NCBI RefSeq assembly: GCF_002917885.1
Contig: NZ_PQNY01000009.1
Span: 62,001 to 126,000, forward strand
Direction of reading: 5' to 3'
Origin: Flavobacterium croceum DSM 17960
GTDB lineage: Bacteria; Bacteroidota; Bacteroidia; Flavobacteriales; Flavobacteriaceae
Length of the DNA: 64,000 nt
Below the pieces are notes generated by a model. That model did no database searches and had not been told where the DNA came from. It worked only from the letters and a program-made list of their open reading frames with translations. Shown here piece by piece: positions 1 to 7,878 of the stretch (positions within the stretch are counted from its first letter, which is position 1; the number at the start of each line of letters is the position of its first letter). A program made the translations under genes and the position numbers.

Positions 1-20
1 AGATATTCAAACATGACATA

Positions 21-407
21 TTATTTTTCTAAAATTGCTTTAATATTTGGTTTAAAGTAATTTGGGCCTTTTAAAACTTTACCATCTTCCCTATATATTG
101 GCTTTCCATTTTCGTCCAGTTTACTCATATTACTACGCTGTATTTCGTCAAAAACTTCTTCTATTTTATGCTGTAACCCGTGCTCAATAATAGTGCCACA
201 CAATATATACAATAAATCGCCCAAAGCATCTGCTACTTCTACCAAATCTCCATTGTGAGCAGCTTCTAAATATTCTTCGTTTTCTTCTTTTAATAATTCA
301 TACCGAAGTTTTATTTTATCTAATCCAATTTTTGCTTTTGGAGTATTTTGATAGCCCAATTGATAGATTTCGTGGAATTTTTTTACTGCATTAAGTTGTT
401 TTTCCAT
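21..407 (-). CDS. MazG-like nucleotide pyrophosphohydrolase
   Basis: A 128-residue all-alpha NTP pyrophosphohydrolase of the MazG / phosphoribosyl-ATP pyrophosphatase-like superfamily, expected to hydrolyse a (d)NTP to the monophosphate and pyrophosphate in the cytoplasm. The Mg-binding EExxE...ExxD pattern is visible: the EENEE segment near residue 45 and the EVADALGD segment near residue 60. I chose the ATG at 407 (MEKQLNAVKKF); an in-frame start at 440 would add 11 residues with no family match. It is divergent from the small membrane protein that follows. The exact substrate cannot be read from sequence. Confidence 0.82.
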   Translation of the reverse strand: MEKQLNAVKKFHEIYQLGYQNTPKAKIGLDKIKLRYELLKEENEEYLEAAHNGDLVEVADALGDLLYILCGTIIEHGLQHKIEEVFDEIQRSNMSKLDENGKPIYREDGKVLKGPNYFKPNIKAILEK

Positions 408-448
408 AACATAGAGCATATATAAAGTTATATACTGCAAATATTAAC

Positions 449-456
449 TATTTTTG
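449..456 (+). promoter_or_regulatory. Bacteroidota -7 box (TATTTTTG)
   Basis: TATTTTTG matches the Bacteroidota -7 consensus TAnnTTTG and ends 17 bases before the ATG at 474. No clear -33 TTG is seen at the usual distance, so this is a partial match. Confidence 0.4.
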
Positions 457-473
457 CAAAAAATAAAGACAAA

Positions 474-662
474 ATGTTTACTAAAGGACAAATTATTTTT
501 GGCGTACTATTCTTTATAGCTTTTGTAGTAGCTATGATTTTTTCTTATAAAAAAGATAAAAATATGCATGTGATGTTTTATAAAGGAAATTATAAAGTAT
601 TACTTGGTTTCATCGTATTTATTGTATTTTTATTTGCAATTAAAGTATTTTTAAAACATTAA
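474..662 (+). CDS. small two-helix membrane protein
   Basis: A 62-residue protein with two predicted transmembrane helices (about residues 5-24 and 41-59) joined by a short basic loop containing KKDKN. It resembles the small hypothetical inner-membrane proteins common in Flavobacteriia, but I do not recognise a function. A -7-like box lies just upstream, which supports expression. It may be co-transcribed with the SRPBCC gene 50 bases downstream. Confidence 0.7.
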   Translation: MFTKGQIIFGVLFFIAFVVAMIFSYKKDKNMHVMFYKGNYKVLLGFIVFIVFLFAIKVFLKH

Positions 663-712
663 TTCTTTTTTTGTTAAAAAAAATATATTTTTACCACACA
701 AAATACTATTTT

Positions 713-1822
713 ATGAGAATTATCAAATATTTGCTTTTAATGTTGCTCCTTTTTGCTATAGGACTTGCAGTATATATTGCTACGCAAAACGCTTCTTTTG
801 ATGTACACGGCAGTAGATTGGTAAAATCTCAAAAAAATATTGTGTACGGATATTTAAATGATTATTCTCAATGGGAAAATTTTGTATCGTGGAATTCCAT
901 AGAAAAACCTTTACAATTTACTATAAATAGCAAAACCGGAGGTATTGGTGCTCAATGTTCTTGGAAAGGAAAACATACAGGAAATGTTAAAACTATATAT
1001 GCCAAATTTAACGATTCTATTGCACAAACTATGGTAAACAACGAACAAAAATCGTTTGTTTCATGGAAAGTTAAAGATACTACTGGTGGAACTCTAGTAA
1101 TGTGGCATACAAAAGGTAAACTTGATTTTATGACCAAAGTTATCGCTTTTTTTAAAGGTGGTGTGAGTACCTCTGCAGGCGATGTTTTAGACGAATCTAT
1201 CATTAACTTAAATAGATTAATAGACAAAGAACTAAACACATTTTCAATAAATATAAAAGGCGTTGTTACTGTACCTGCTACTTTTTATATTAAAAAATCT
1301 ATGTTTTCGAGAGAGAAAGATATTCAAAAAAATATTCGTGTTTTATTACCTAAACTCGAACAATATTTCTCCAAAAATAATTTTACAGCAAACGGCAAAC
1401 CTTTTGTTCAATACACTAAGTTTGATAGAGAAAATGATATTATAGGATTGAATATTTGTATTCCCGTTAAAGACAGTATTGCAATTATGCCTGGTGGAGA
1501 AATAACCTCTGGCGAGCGTAAACCCTATCAAGCATTATCAGTTATACTAAAAGGCGATTATGCACATACACAAAAAGCATGGAATAAGGGTTATACATTT
1601 ATTGCAAAAAACAAATTAGTACGAAATGGCTCTGAACTCATTACAGAAGTATTCCAAAAAGGGAGAAAAGACACGAAAAACCCAGCAGATTGGGAAACAG
1701 AAATACTAATTCCGATATATACCAAAAAGAAAGTATATAGAAAACCTGTAGTTTCCGACTCTACCAAAGTAAGTATACCTACACCATCTGTATCAACACA
1801 AATACCAACAACTCCAAATTAA
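713..1822 (+). CDS. membrane-anchored SRPBCC / GyrI-like domain protein
   Basis: A 369-residue protein with an N-terminal membrane anchor (about residues 5-23), a START/SRPBCC-like ligand-binding region (about 35-170) and a C-terminal GyrI-like / AraC effector-binding-type domain (about 175-345). It ends in a Ser/Thr/Pro-rich tail. Both folds bind hydrophobic small molecules. No DNA-binding domain is present, so a direct regulator role is unlikely. I chose the ATG at 713 because it begins the anchor (MRIIKYLLLML); a TTG at 671 would add 14 residues. It lies 45 bases upstream of an ECF sigma gene on the same strand. The ligand is unknown. Confidence 0.75.
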   Translation: MRIIKYLLLMLLLFAIGLAVYIATQNASFDVHGSRLVKSQKNIVYGYLNDYSQWENFVSWNSIEKPLQFTINSKTGGIGAQCSWKGKHTGNVKTIYAKFNDSIAQTMVNNEQKSFVSWKVKDTTGGTLVMWHTKGKLDFMTKVIAFFKGGVSTSAGDVLDESIINLNRLIDKELNTFSINIKGVVTVPATFYIKKSMFSREKDIQKNIRVLLPKLEQYFSKNNFTANGKPFVQYTKFDRENDIIGLNICIPVKDSIAIMPGGEITSGERKPYQALSVILKGDYAHTQKAWNKGYTFIAKNKLVRNGSELITEVFQKGRKDTKNPADWETEILIPIYTKKKVYRKPVVSDSTKVSIPTPSVSTQIPTTPN

Positions 1823-1867
1823 CAATTAAACCTTTTTACTCTTTAGTAGTCTAATATAAAAATACTA

Positions 1868-2410
1868 TTGTTGGAAGATAAAGAGTTACTTCATTTATTA
1901 CGCAACGAGAAGACTCAAAATGAGGGCTTCAAATTTCTAGTGCAACAATACCAACGTAGTTTATATTATCATATCCGAACAATTGTTATCAATCATGATG
2001 ATACCGATGATGTACTTCAAAATACGTTTATAAAAATATTTAAAAATATACATAGTTTTAAAGAAGAAAGCAAACTCTATTCATGGATGTTTCGCATAGC
2101 AACCAATGAAGCGCTTACATTTCTTCAAAAAAAAGCAAAACAAAATACGGTTTCTACTGAAGAAGTTTTGCAAAATGCAGTAAACAATTTAAAAGCAGAT
2201 ACTTATTTTGAAGGTACAGAAATTCAAATACAACTACAAAAAGCTATAGCTCAACTTCCCGAAAAACAACAACTTGTATTTAAGTTAAAATATTTTGAAG
2301 AACTTAAATATGAAGAAATATCTGAGATGCTTTCAACATCTGTTGGAGCTTTAAAAGCTTCGTATCATTTGGCAGTAAAAAAAATAGAAGATTTTTTAAA
2401 AACCAATTAA
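1868..2410 (+). CDS. ECF-type RNA polymerase sigma factor
   Basis: A 180-residue sigma70-family ECF factor. Region 2 (about residues 25-95) shows the DDVLQNTFIKIFKNI helix and the SWMFRIATNEAL segment. Region 4 (about 125-175) has LPEKQQLVFKLKYFEELKY, a helix-turn-helix used for -35 recognition. Start: two consecutive TTG codons at 1868 and 1871 precede EDKELLHLL, with no ATG nearby, so the start is a TTG. The next two genes encode a single-pass membrane protein and a Spy-like exported protein. That arrangement is typical of flavobacterial ECF units in which envelope stress controls sigma release. Confidence 0.9.
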   Translation: MLEDKELLHLLRNEKTQNEGFKFLVQQYQRSLYYHIRTIVINHDDTDDVLQNTFIKIFKNIHSFKEESKLYSWMFRIATNEALTFLQKKAKQNTVSTEEVLQNAVNNLKADTYFEGTEIQIQLQKAIAQLPEKQQLVFKLKYFEELKYEEISEMLSTSVGALKASYHLAVKKIEDFLKTN

Positions 2411-2440
2411 ACCTTTTTTATAAAATAAAGTCTTACAAAT

Positions 2441-2839
2441 ATGAGTCAAGAAGAATTTAACATTCCAAAAATAAAATCGGGATTTCGAGCGCCAGAAAAT
2501 TATTTTGAAAATTTTAGCGCAAAAATGGTACAAGAAATAGAATTGAGTAAAAAACCTACTACTAAAGTTATTTCTTTACAAAAACATTTCTATTGGCTAG
2601 CCGCTTGTATTGCATTTATAATTATAACGCCATTTGCTTATCAATACTATAAAAACACAAAACAAAACACCGAAATTGAAAACTATATCACAGAGCAATC
2701 TACCATTTCGCAAGATGATTTAGTAGAATTATTAAATGATAATGACATCAATCAATTAAAAAAAGAATTACAACCCGATAAAGAAGTTGTAAACGAATAT
2801 TTAGAAAACACTAATGTGGAACAAATACTATTAGACTAA
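2441..2839 (+). CDS. single-pass membrane protein, putative anti-sigma factor
   Basis: A 132-residue protein with about 48 cytoplasmic residues, one transmembrane helix (about 49-67) and an acidic C-terminal domain. It follows the ECF sigma gene by 30 bases, and its stop overlaps the start of the next gene (TAATG). Position, topology and size fit an anti-sigma factor. I see no recognisable zinc anti-sigma motif, so that role is inferred from context only. Confidence 0.65.
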   Translation: MSQEEFNIPKIKSGFRAPENYFENFSAKMVQEIELSKKPTTKVISLQKHFYWLAACIAFIIITPFAYQYYKNTKQNTEIENYITEQSTISQDDLVELLNDNDINQLKKELQPDKEVVNEYLENTNVEQILLD

Positions 2840-3285
2840 TGAAAATACTAAAAAATATAACATTCTTATTTATAATATTAGTTTCTTTTAATACTTGGTC
2901 TCAAAGAGGTCGATTGGCACAAAAAAAAGAAGAAGTAAAATCGTTGAAAGTAGCTTTTATAACAAACGAATTGGATTTGACTACTGCCGAAGCAGAAAAA
3001 TTTTGGCCTTTATTTAATGAGTTTGAAAAAAAGCAAAACGATATTAGAAAACAAAAACTAAAAAACTATATTGATCGATCAGATGCTGAAAATTTATCTG
3101 AAAAAGATGCTGCAAGTTTATTGGTTCAAATGGAAACCGCTGAAGAAGAATTGTTTCAATTAAGAAAAAAATTTATAGCTAGCCTAAAAAATGTGTTGCC
3201 AGCATCCAAAATTATAAAACTAAAAAGAGCTGAAGATAAATTTAGTAAAAAACTTTTACAGCAAATACGAGATAACAAAAGGTAA
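2839..3285 (+). CDS. Spy/CpxP-like exported protein linked to ECF sigma factor
   Basis: A 148-residue exported protein: signal peptide about residues 1-21 (ends NTWSQ), then a charged, almost entirely helical region. The LTTAEAEKFWPLFNEFEKKQ segment resembles the Spy/CpxP-like periplasmic sensors that accompany ECF sigma factors in flavobacteria. Its ATG overlaps the stop of the putative anti-sigma gene by one base, implying translational coupling. A perfect terminator hairpin follows about 30 bases downstream, so sigma, membrane protein and sensor form one transcription unit. Likely role: periplasmic chaperone or stress sensor. Confidence 0.7.
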   Translation: MKILKNITFLFIILVSFNTWSQRGRLAQKKEEVKSLKVAFITNELDLTTAEAEKFWPLFNEFEKKQNDIRKQKLKNYIDRSDAENLSEKDAASLLVQMETAEEELFQLRKKFIASLKNVLPASKIIKLKRAEDKFSKKLLQQIRDNKR

Positions 3286-3314
3286 CTTTTGATTATAATT
3301 AGATTGAACTTCAT

Positions 3315-3343
3315 AAAAAGTGCTCATACTGTGAGCACTTTTT
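3315..3343 (+). terminator. intrinsic terminator of the ECF unit
   Basis: A 12-bp perfect inverted repeat (AAAAAGTGCTCA / TGAGCACTTTTT) with a 5-base loop and a T run, 30 bases after the Spy-like gene. Confidence 0.8.
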
Positions 3344-3400
3344 AAATTTAAAATCTTAAAATTAGATTAAGTATCTTAAAAAAATCTTAAAAACCCATTT

Positions 3401-3417
3401 TTGGCATACTAATTGAA
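3401..3417 (+). promoter_or_regulatory. possible sigma54 (-24/-12) promoter
   Basis: TTGGCAT, five bases, then TTGAA. The GG at 3403-3404 is separated by exactly 10 bases from the G at 3415, as in the sigma54 pattern TGGCAC-N5-TTGCA; the -12 element carries GA instead of GC. It lies 45 bases upstream of the ATG at 3462 and just after a terminator. This is a close but imperfect match. Confidence 0.45.
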
Positions 3418-3461
3418 TTTTGCACTACAAGCGCTTATTATCAATTCTAAAAATCATCATT

Positions 3462-4622
3462 ATGAAAACAAAAATATTTTATTCCGTTTTTTTTGTAGCT
3501 TGTTCTTTACTATCATTTGCACAAGACAAAACTACAGTAACAGCTACAAGCTCAGAAATAAGTGATAACCTCGACCTTAGAGCTATTGCTTCTATATTTG
3601 GAGATTCAAAAGACTTAGAAGATTTTGAATATAAAATAAACGATCCGAAACAACAAATATCAAACCTAGATTTAAACAACGATAATCAGGTAGATTATTT
3701 AAGAGTTATAGAAAACATTGAAGGAAACACACATATTATTGTATTACAATCGGTACTTGGGAAAGATCTATACCAAGATGTCGCTACTATAGAAGTTCAA
3801 AAAGATAGAGATAATAGAGTACAAATTCAAGTAGTAGGCGATGTTTATTTATATGGTAGAAATTATATTTATGAGCCTGTTTATGTTCATGTTCCTGTAA
3901 TATACAATACATTTTGGGTAAATTATTACAGACCTTATTATTCTAGATGGTATTGGGGCTACTATCCTACTCATTATTACGTTTGGACACCATTTCCTGT
4001 ATTTAGATACCGCCATCATATAGGTTTGTGCATCAATTTAAATCACCACTACAATTATGTTCATACTAGAAGATGTCAAGATGCATATAATGTGTATTAT
4101 GGAAGACGAGCAAATGCTTATGAAAGACAGTATCCAAACCGTTCTTTTGAAAGCAGAAATAATGGATATGCTAATCGATACGAACTAGACCAAAGAAGAA
4201 CAACTAGAGATGTTGCTTTTCAATCTGGTAGAGAAACTAGAGTACTAAATGCAAATACAAGAGGTGAAAGAACTTTTGAACCAAGAGAAAATACTTCAAC
4301 AAGAGAATTATCTCCAAGAAATAACTCTAGCGAATCTAGCAGTGTTCGATTGGAAAATTCCACTCCAAGAACGGAAAATCCAAGAGTGCGAGATGAGCAA
4401 CCAAGAGAAATAAGAAATGAGAGCCCAAGAAAAGAACAACCTAGAGCCGTACGAAACGAAAATCCTAGAATAGAACAACCAAGAAATAACACGCCAAGAA
4501 CTATGAATATGGGTGGCGGAAGCAGAAATGAATCTGTAAGAACAGAAAGTCAATCTAGCGGAAGAAATTTTGGTGGAAGTGGAAGAGGTGGTTCTTTTAA
4601 TGGAGGTGGTAGAAGAAGATAA
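3462..4622 (+). CDS. secreted protein with Arg/Asn/Pro-rich repeat tail
   Basis: A 386-residue exported protein. The signal peptide ends near residue 20 (SLLSFAQ). A compact N-terminal region follows (about 25-140, DLNNDNQVDYLRV), then a Tyr/Trp/His-rich segment (about 145-205, for example YYSRWYWGYY). The C-terminal 170 residues are low complexity, with repeated PR-N/E-E-N/Q-PR units and a final Gly/Arg stretch. I do not recognise the family. The high basic content suggests binding to anionic polymers or nucleic acid outside the membrane, but that is inference. The ATG at 3462 begins the signal peptide; an upstream TTG (3420) is unlikely. A terminator follows. Confidence 0.75.
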   Translation: MKTKIFYSVFFVACSLLSFAQDKTTVTATSSEISDNLDLRAIASIFGDSKDLEDFEYKINDPKQQISNLDLNNDNQVDYLRVIENIEGNTHIIVLQSVLGKDLYQDVATIEVQKDRDNRVQIQVVGDVYLYGRNYIYEPVYVHVPVIYNTFWVNYYRPYYSRWYWGYYPTHYYVWTPFPVFRYRHHIGLCINLNHHYNYVHTRRCQDAYNVYYGRRANAYERQYPNRSFESRNNGYANRYELDQRRTTRDVAFQSGRETRVLNANTRGERTFEPRENTSTRELSPRNNSSESSSVRLENSTPRTENPRVRDEQPREIRNESPRKEQPRAVRNENPRIEQPRNNTPRTMNMGGGSRNESVRTESQSSGRNFGGSGRGGSFNGGGRRR

Positions 4623-4646
4623 TATTCTAATAAAATTATTAAAAAC

Positions 4647-4685
4647 AAAAGGGTTTGACTTAATGTAAAAGTTAAACCCTTTTTT
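4647..4685. terminator. terminator between convergent genes
   Basis: AAAAGGGTTTGACTT pairs with AAGTTAAACCCTTTT around a short loop (one G-T pair) and is followed by T residues. It sits between the secreted-protein gene and the convergent kinase gene and could serve both strands. Confidence 0.75.
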
Positions 4686-4739
4686 CTAGTATAGTTTAGA
4701 AACTATTTAAAATAGAATTTCCGTTATATCTATATGATT

Positions 4740-5591
4740 TTATTTATTTAAAATATGATAAGCAATAAGCCCATCTATTGGTCGTCTTAATACATTACCA
4801 ATTTTAATATTATGTTTACTTAAAACTTCGGTAAGTTCATCTTTTAAGTAAAATGATATAGAACCAACAAAGTGTACTGCTACAGAGTTGTGGTTATCAA
4901 ATTGTTTGATGTAATTTTCAACAAAGTCTTCCATTTCTGCATAAATATATTTTTTGCAAAAATCAGTATCTTTATGTTTGATTAAAAATTTTGCAAAACG
5001 AGCCAAATACGCATTCGGATTGGGCTCTTTGTACAAATTATTTTTTACAAAATCTGCATCTAGATTGTATTCTTCTTCAAACTCCAATGCCATTTCTTTT
5101 GGCATTTTATTAAAATAATACCCTCTTAATAAGTGTCTTCCAAAACGATTACCCGAACAATCATCCATAGCAATATACCCCAAAGATTGTACTTTTTGGT
5201 GAAGTATTGTGCCATCAAAATAACTACAATTTGAACCTGTTCCAAGTATACATACAATCGCTTGTTCGTCTTTTGGAGTTGTAGCATACACTGCTGCATA
5301 GGTATCTTCGTGCACAACTACTTTTGCTTGAGAGAAATAATCTGAGAAAACTTCGGTAAGAAAATTTTTCATTCTATCTGTTCCACAACCTGCTCCATAA
5401 AAAAATAAATGGGTGGCTTTATCTTTGTTGTGCGAAATATCAAACTTATCTTCAAGTCTATTTATTATTTCCTCTTTGTCTAACACTTCTGGGTTTAAAC
5501 CGAGCGTTTGGGTTGTAAATAATACTTTGCCGTTATCATCTATGGCAATCCAATCGGCTTTGGTAGAGCCACTATCTACGAGTAGTTTCAT
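4740..5591 (-). CDS. N-acetylglucosamine kinase-like ATPase (BadF/BadG family)
   Basis: A 283-residue ASKHA-fold kinase. The phosphate-1 loop VDSGSTKADW is at the N-terminus, and the phosphate-2/adenosine region includes CILGTGSNC near residue 115. The family phosphorylates N-acetylglucosamine or related amino sugars; in Bacteroidota it usually serves cell-wall or amino-sugar recycling. Start is the ATG at 5591, directly before the P-loop strand. It lies downstream of gap on the same strand, but a hairpin sits between them, so it may be transcribed separately. Sugar specificity is inferred from family. Confidence 0.8.
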   Translation of the reverse strand: MKLLVDSGSTKADWIAIDDNGKVLFTTQTLGLNPEVLDKEEIINRLEDKFDISHNKDKATHLFFYGAGCGTDRMKNFLTEVFSDYFSQAKVVVHEDTYAAVYATTPKDEQAIVCILGTGSNCSYFDGTILHQKVQSLGYIAMDDCSGNRFGRHLLRGYYFNKMPKEMALEFEEEYNLDADFVKNNLYKEPNPNAYLARFAKFLIKHKDTDFCKKYIYAEMEDFVENYIKQFDNHNSVAVHFVGSISFYLKDELTEVLSKHNIKIGNVLRRPIDGLIAYHILNK

Positions 5592-5613
5592 TTTTAACTA
5601 TATAAAAAAATAA

Positions 5614-5647
5614 AGAGAAAAGAAATAATGTGTATTGTCTTTTCTCT
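5614..5647 (-). terminator. terminator after gap
   Basis: AGAGAAAAGA and TCTTTTCTCT form a 10-bp stem with a 14-base loop. On the minus strand it is followed by a T-rich tract and lies 16 bases past the gap stop codon. Confidence 0.65.
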
Positions 5648-5662
5648 CTATTTGTTAGATTT

Positions 5663-6682
<1,020 letters not shown>

Positions 6683-6745
6683 TTATTTATTTTTTAAATG
6701 TGATTGTTATTTGTTGCTTCTTAATAATGATAATTTAATTCTTAA

Positions 6746-7732
6746 TTAAGTTGTCATTATATCAGAAACTCGAAGTAATTCTTGATCTATTTGAGAGTGT
6801 CCTTTAATAGCTTGGTCTAATGGTGTTAAACATACTTTATCATTTAGCATACCAACCATGTAGTTTGACTTTCCTTCAAGTATTGATTCTACTGCTTTTA
6901 CACCCAATCTTGAAGCTAAAACTCTATCAAAACAAGAAGGAGAACCACCGCGTTGCATATGACCTAATACAGAAACTCGAATGTCGTATTCTGGCTGATT
7001 TTCTTCGATATAATCTTTTAGTTCAAATACATTTTTACCAATTTTATCGCCTTCTGCTATTACTACAATACTAGATGATTTGCCAGATAGTTTGCTTTTT
7101 CTTAGCGATTCTAGTAAACGTTCTAAACCTAAATCTTCTTCGGGAATCAATATTTCTTCGGCTCCTGCACCTATTCCTGCATTGAGAGCTATATGTCCTG
7201 CATCACGCCCCATAACTTCTACAAGAAATAATCTATTATGCGAACTTGCAGTATCTCGTATTTTGTCTATTGCTTCGACCACTGTATTTAAGGCAGTATC
7301 AAAACCAAGTGTGTGGCTTGTTCCAAAAATATCGTTATCAATAGTTCCAGGAATTCCTATAACTGGAAATTTATATTCTTTATTAAATACTTCTGCTCCT
7401 GTAAACGAACCATCTCCTCCTATGACAACCAGAGCATTTACCCCGTATTCAACCAAATTTTCGTGAGCCTTTGCTCTTCCTTCGGGCGTCATAAAATCTT
7501 TTGATCGGGCAGATTTTAATATAGTACCTCCTTTATTTACAATATTATTTACCGATCTTGGTCCCATATTTTCAAAATCGCCTTCTATCATGCCTTGATA
7601 GCCTCTGTAAATACCTACGCATTCAACATTGTAATACGCACAGGCACGCACTACCGAACGAATGGCTGCATTCATACCAGGAGAATCTCCTCCAGAGGTA
7701 AGTACGCCTATTTTTTTAATTCTTTTGCTCAT
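6746..7732 (-). CDS. pfkA: ATP-dependent 6-phosphofructokinase
   Basis: A 328-residue bacterial-type PfkA converting fructose 6-phosphate and ATP to fructose 1,6-bisphosphate. Visible motifs: GGDSPGMNAAIR (ATP site), GGDGSFTGA, the catalytic GTIDNDI loop and MGRDAGHIAL for sugar phosphate. The Gly following GGD in the GGDGS motif is the usual mark of ATP rather than pyrophosphate use. I chose ATG 7732 (MSKRIKKIGVL); another ATG two codons upstream at 7738 is also possible. It sits upstream of gap, an expected glycolytic pairing. Confidence 0.95.
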   Translation of the reverse strand: MSKRIKKIGVLTSGGDSPGMNAAIRSVVRACAYYNVECVGIYRGYQGMIEGDFENMGPRSVNNIVNKGGTILKSARSKDFMTPEGRAKAHENLVEYGVNALVVIGGDGSFTGAEVFNKEYKFPVIGIPGTIDNDIFGTSHTLGFDTALNTVVEAIDKIRDTASSHNRLFLVEVMGRDAGHIALNAGIGAGAEEILIPEEDLGLERLLESLRKSKLSGKSSSIVVIAEGDKIGKNVFELKDYIEENQPEYDIRVSVLGHMQRGGSPSCFDRVLASRLGVKAVESILEGKSNYMVGMLNDKVCLTPLDQAIKGHSQIDQELLRVSDIMTT

Positions 7733-7878
7733 AATCATTACTAATTATGTTCAAATTTACTAAAGATTTCGCAATAAATTATAGCTATTTTTAACGATAT
7801 TAACAATACAACAAAATTCAATCGTTTTCGTTGATAAGTTTTAATATTTTTAAGAAAAGTGGTTTTGTAGAATAAAGG

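Noticed and set aside
4220..4553. Two minus-strand open frames rich in Ser and Leu
   Set aside because: They are shadows of the Arg/Pro/Asn repeat tail on the plus strand and have no start context or family.
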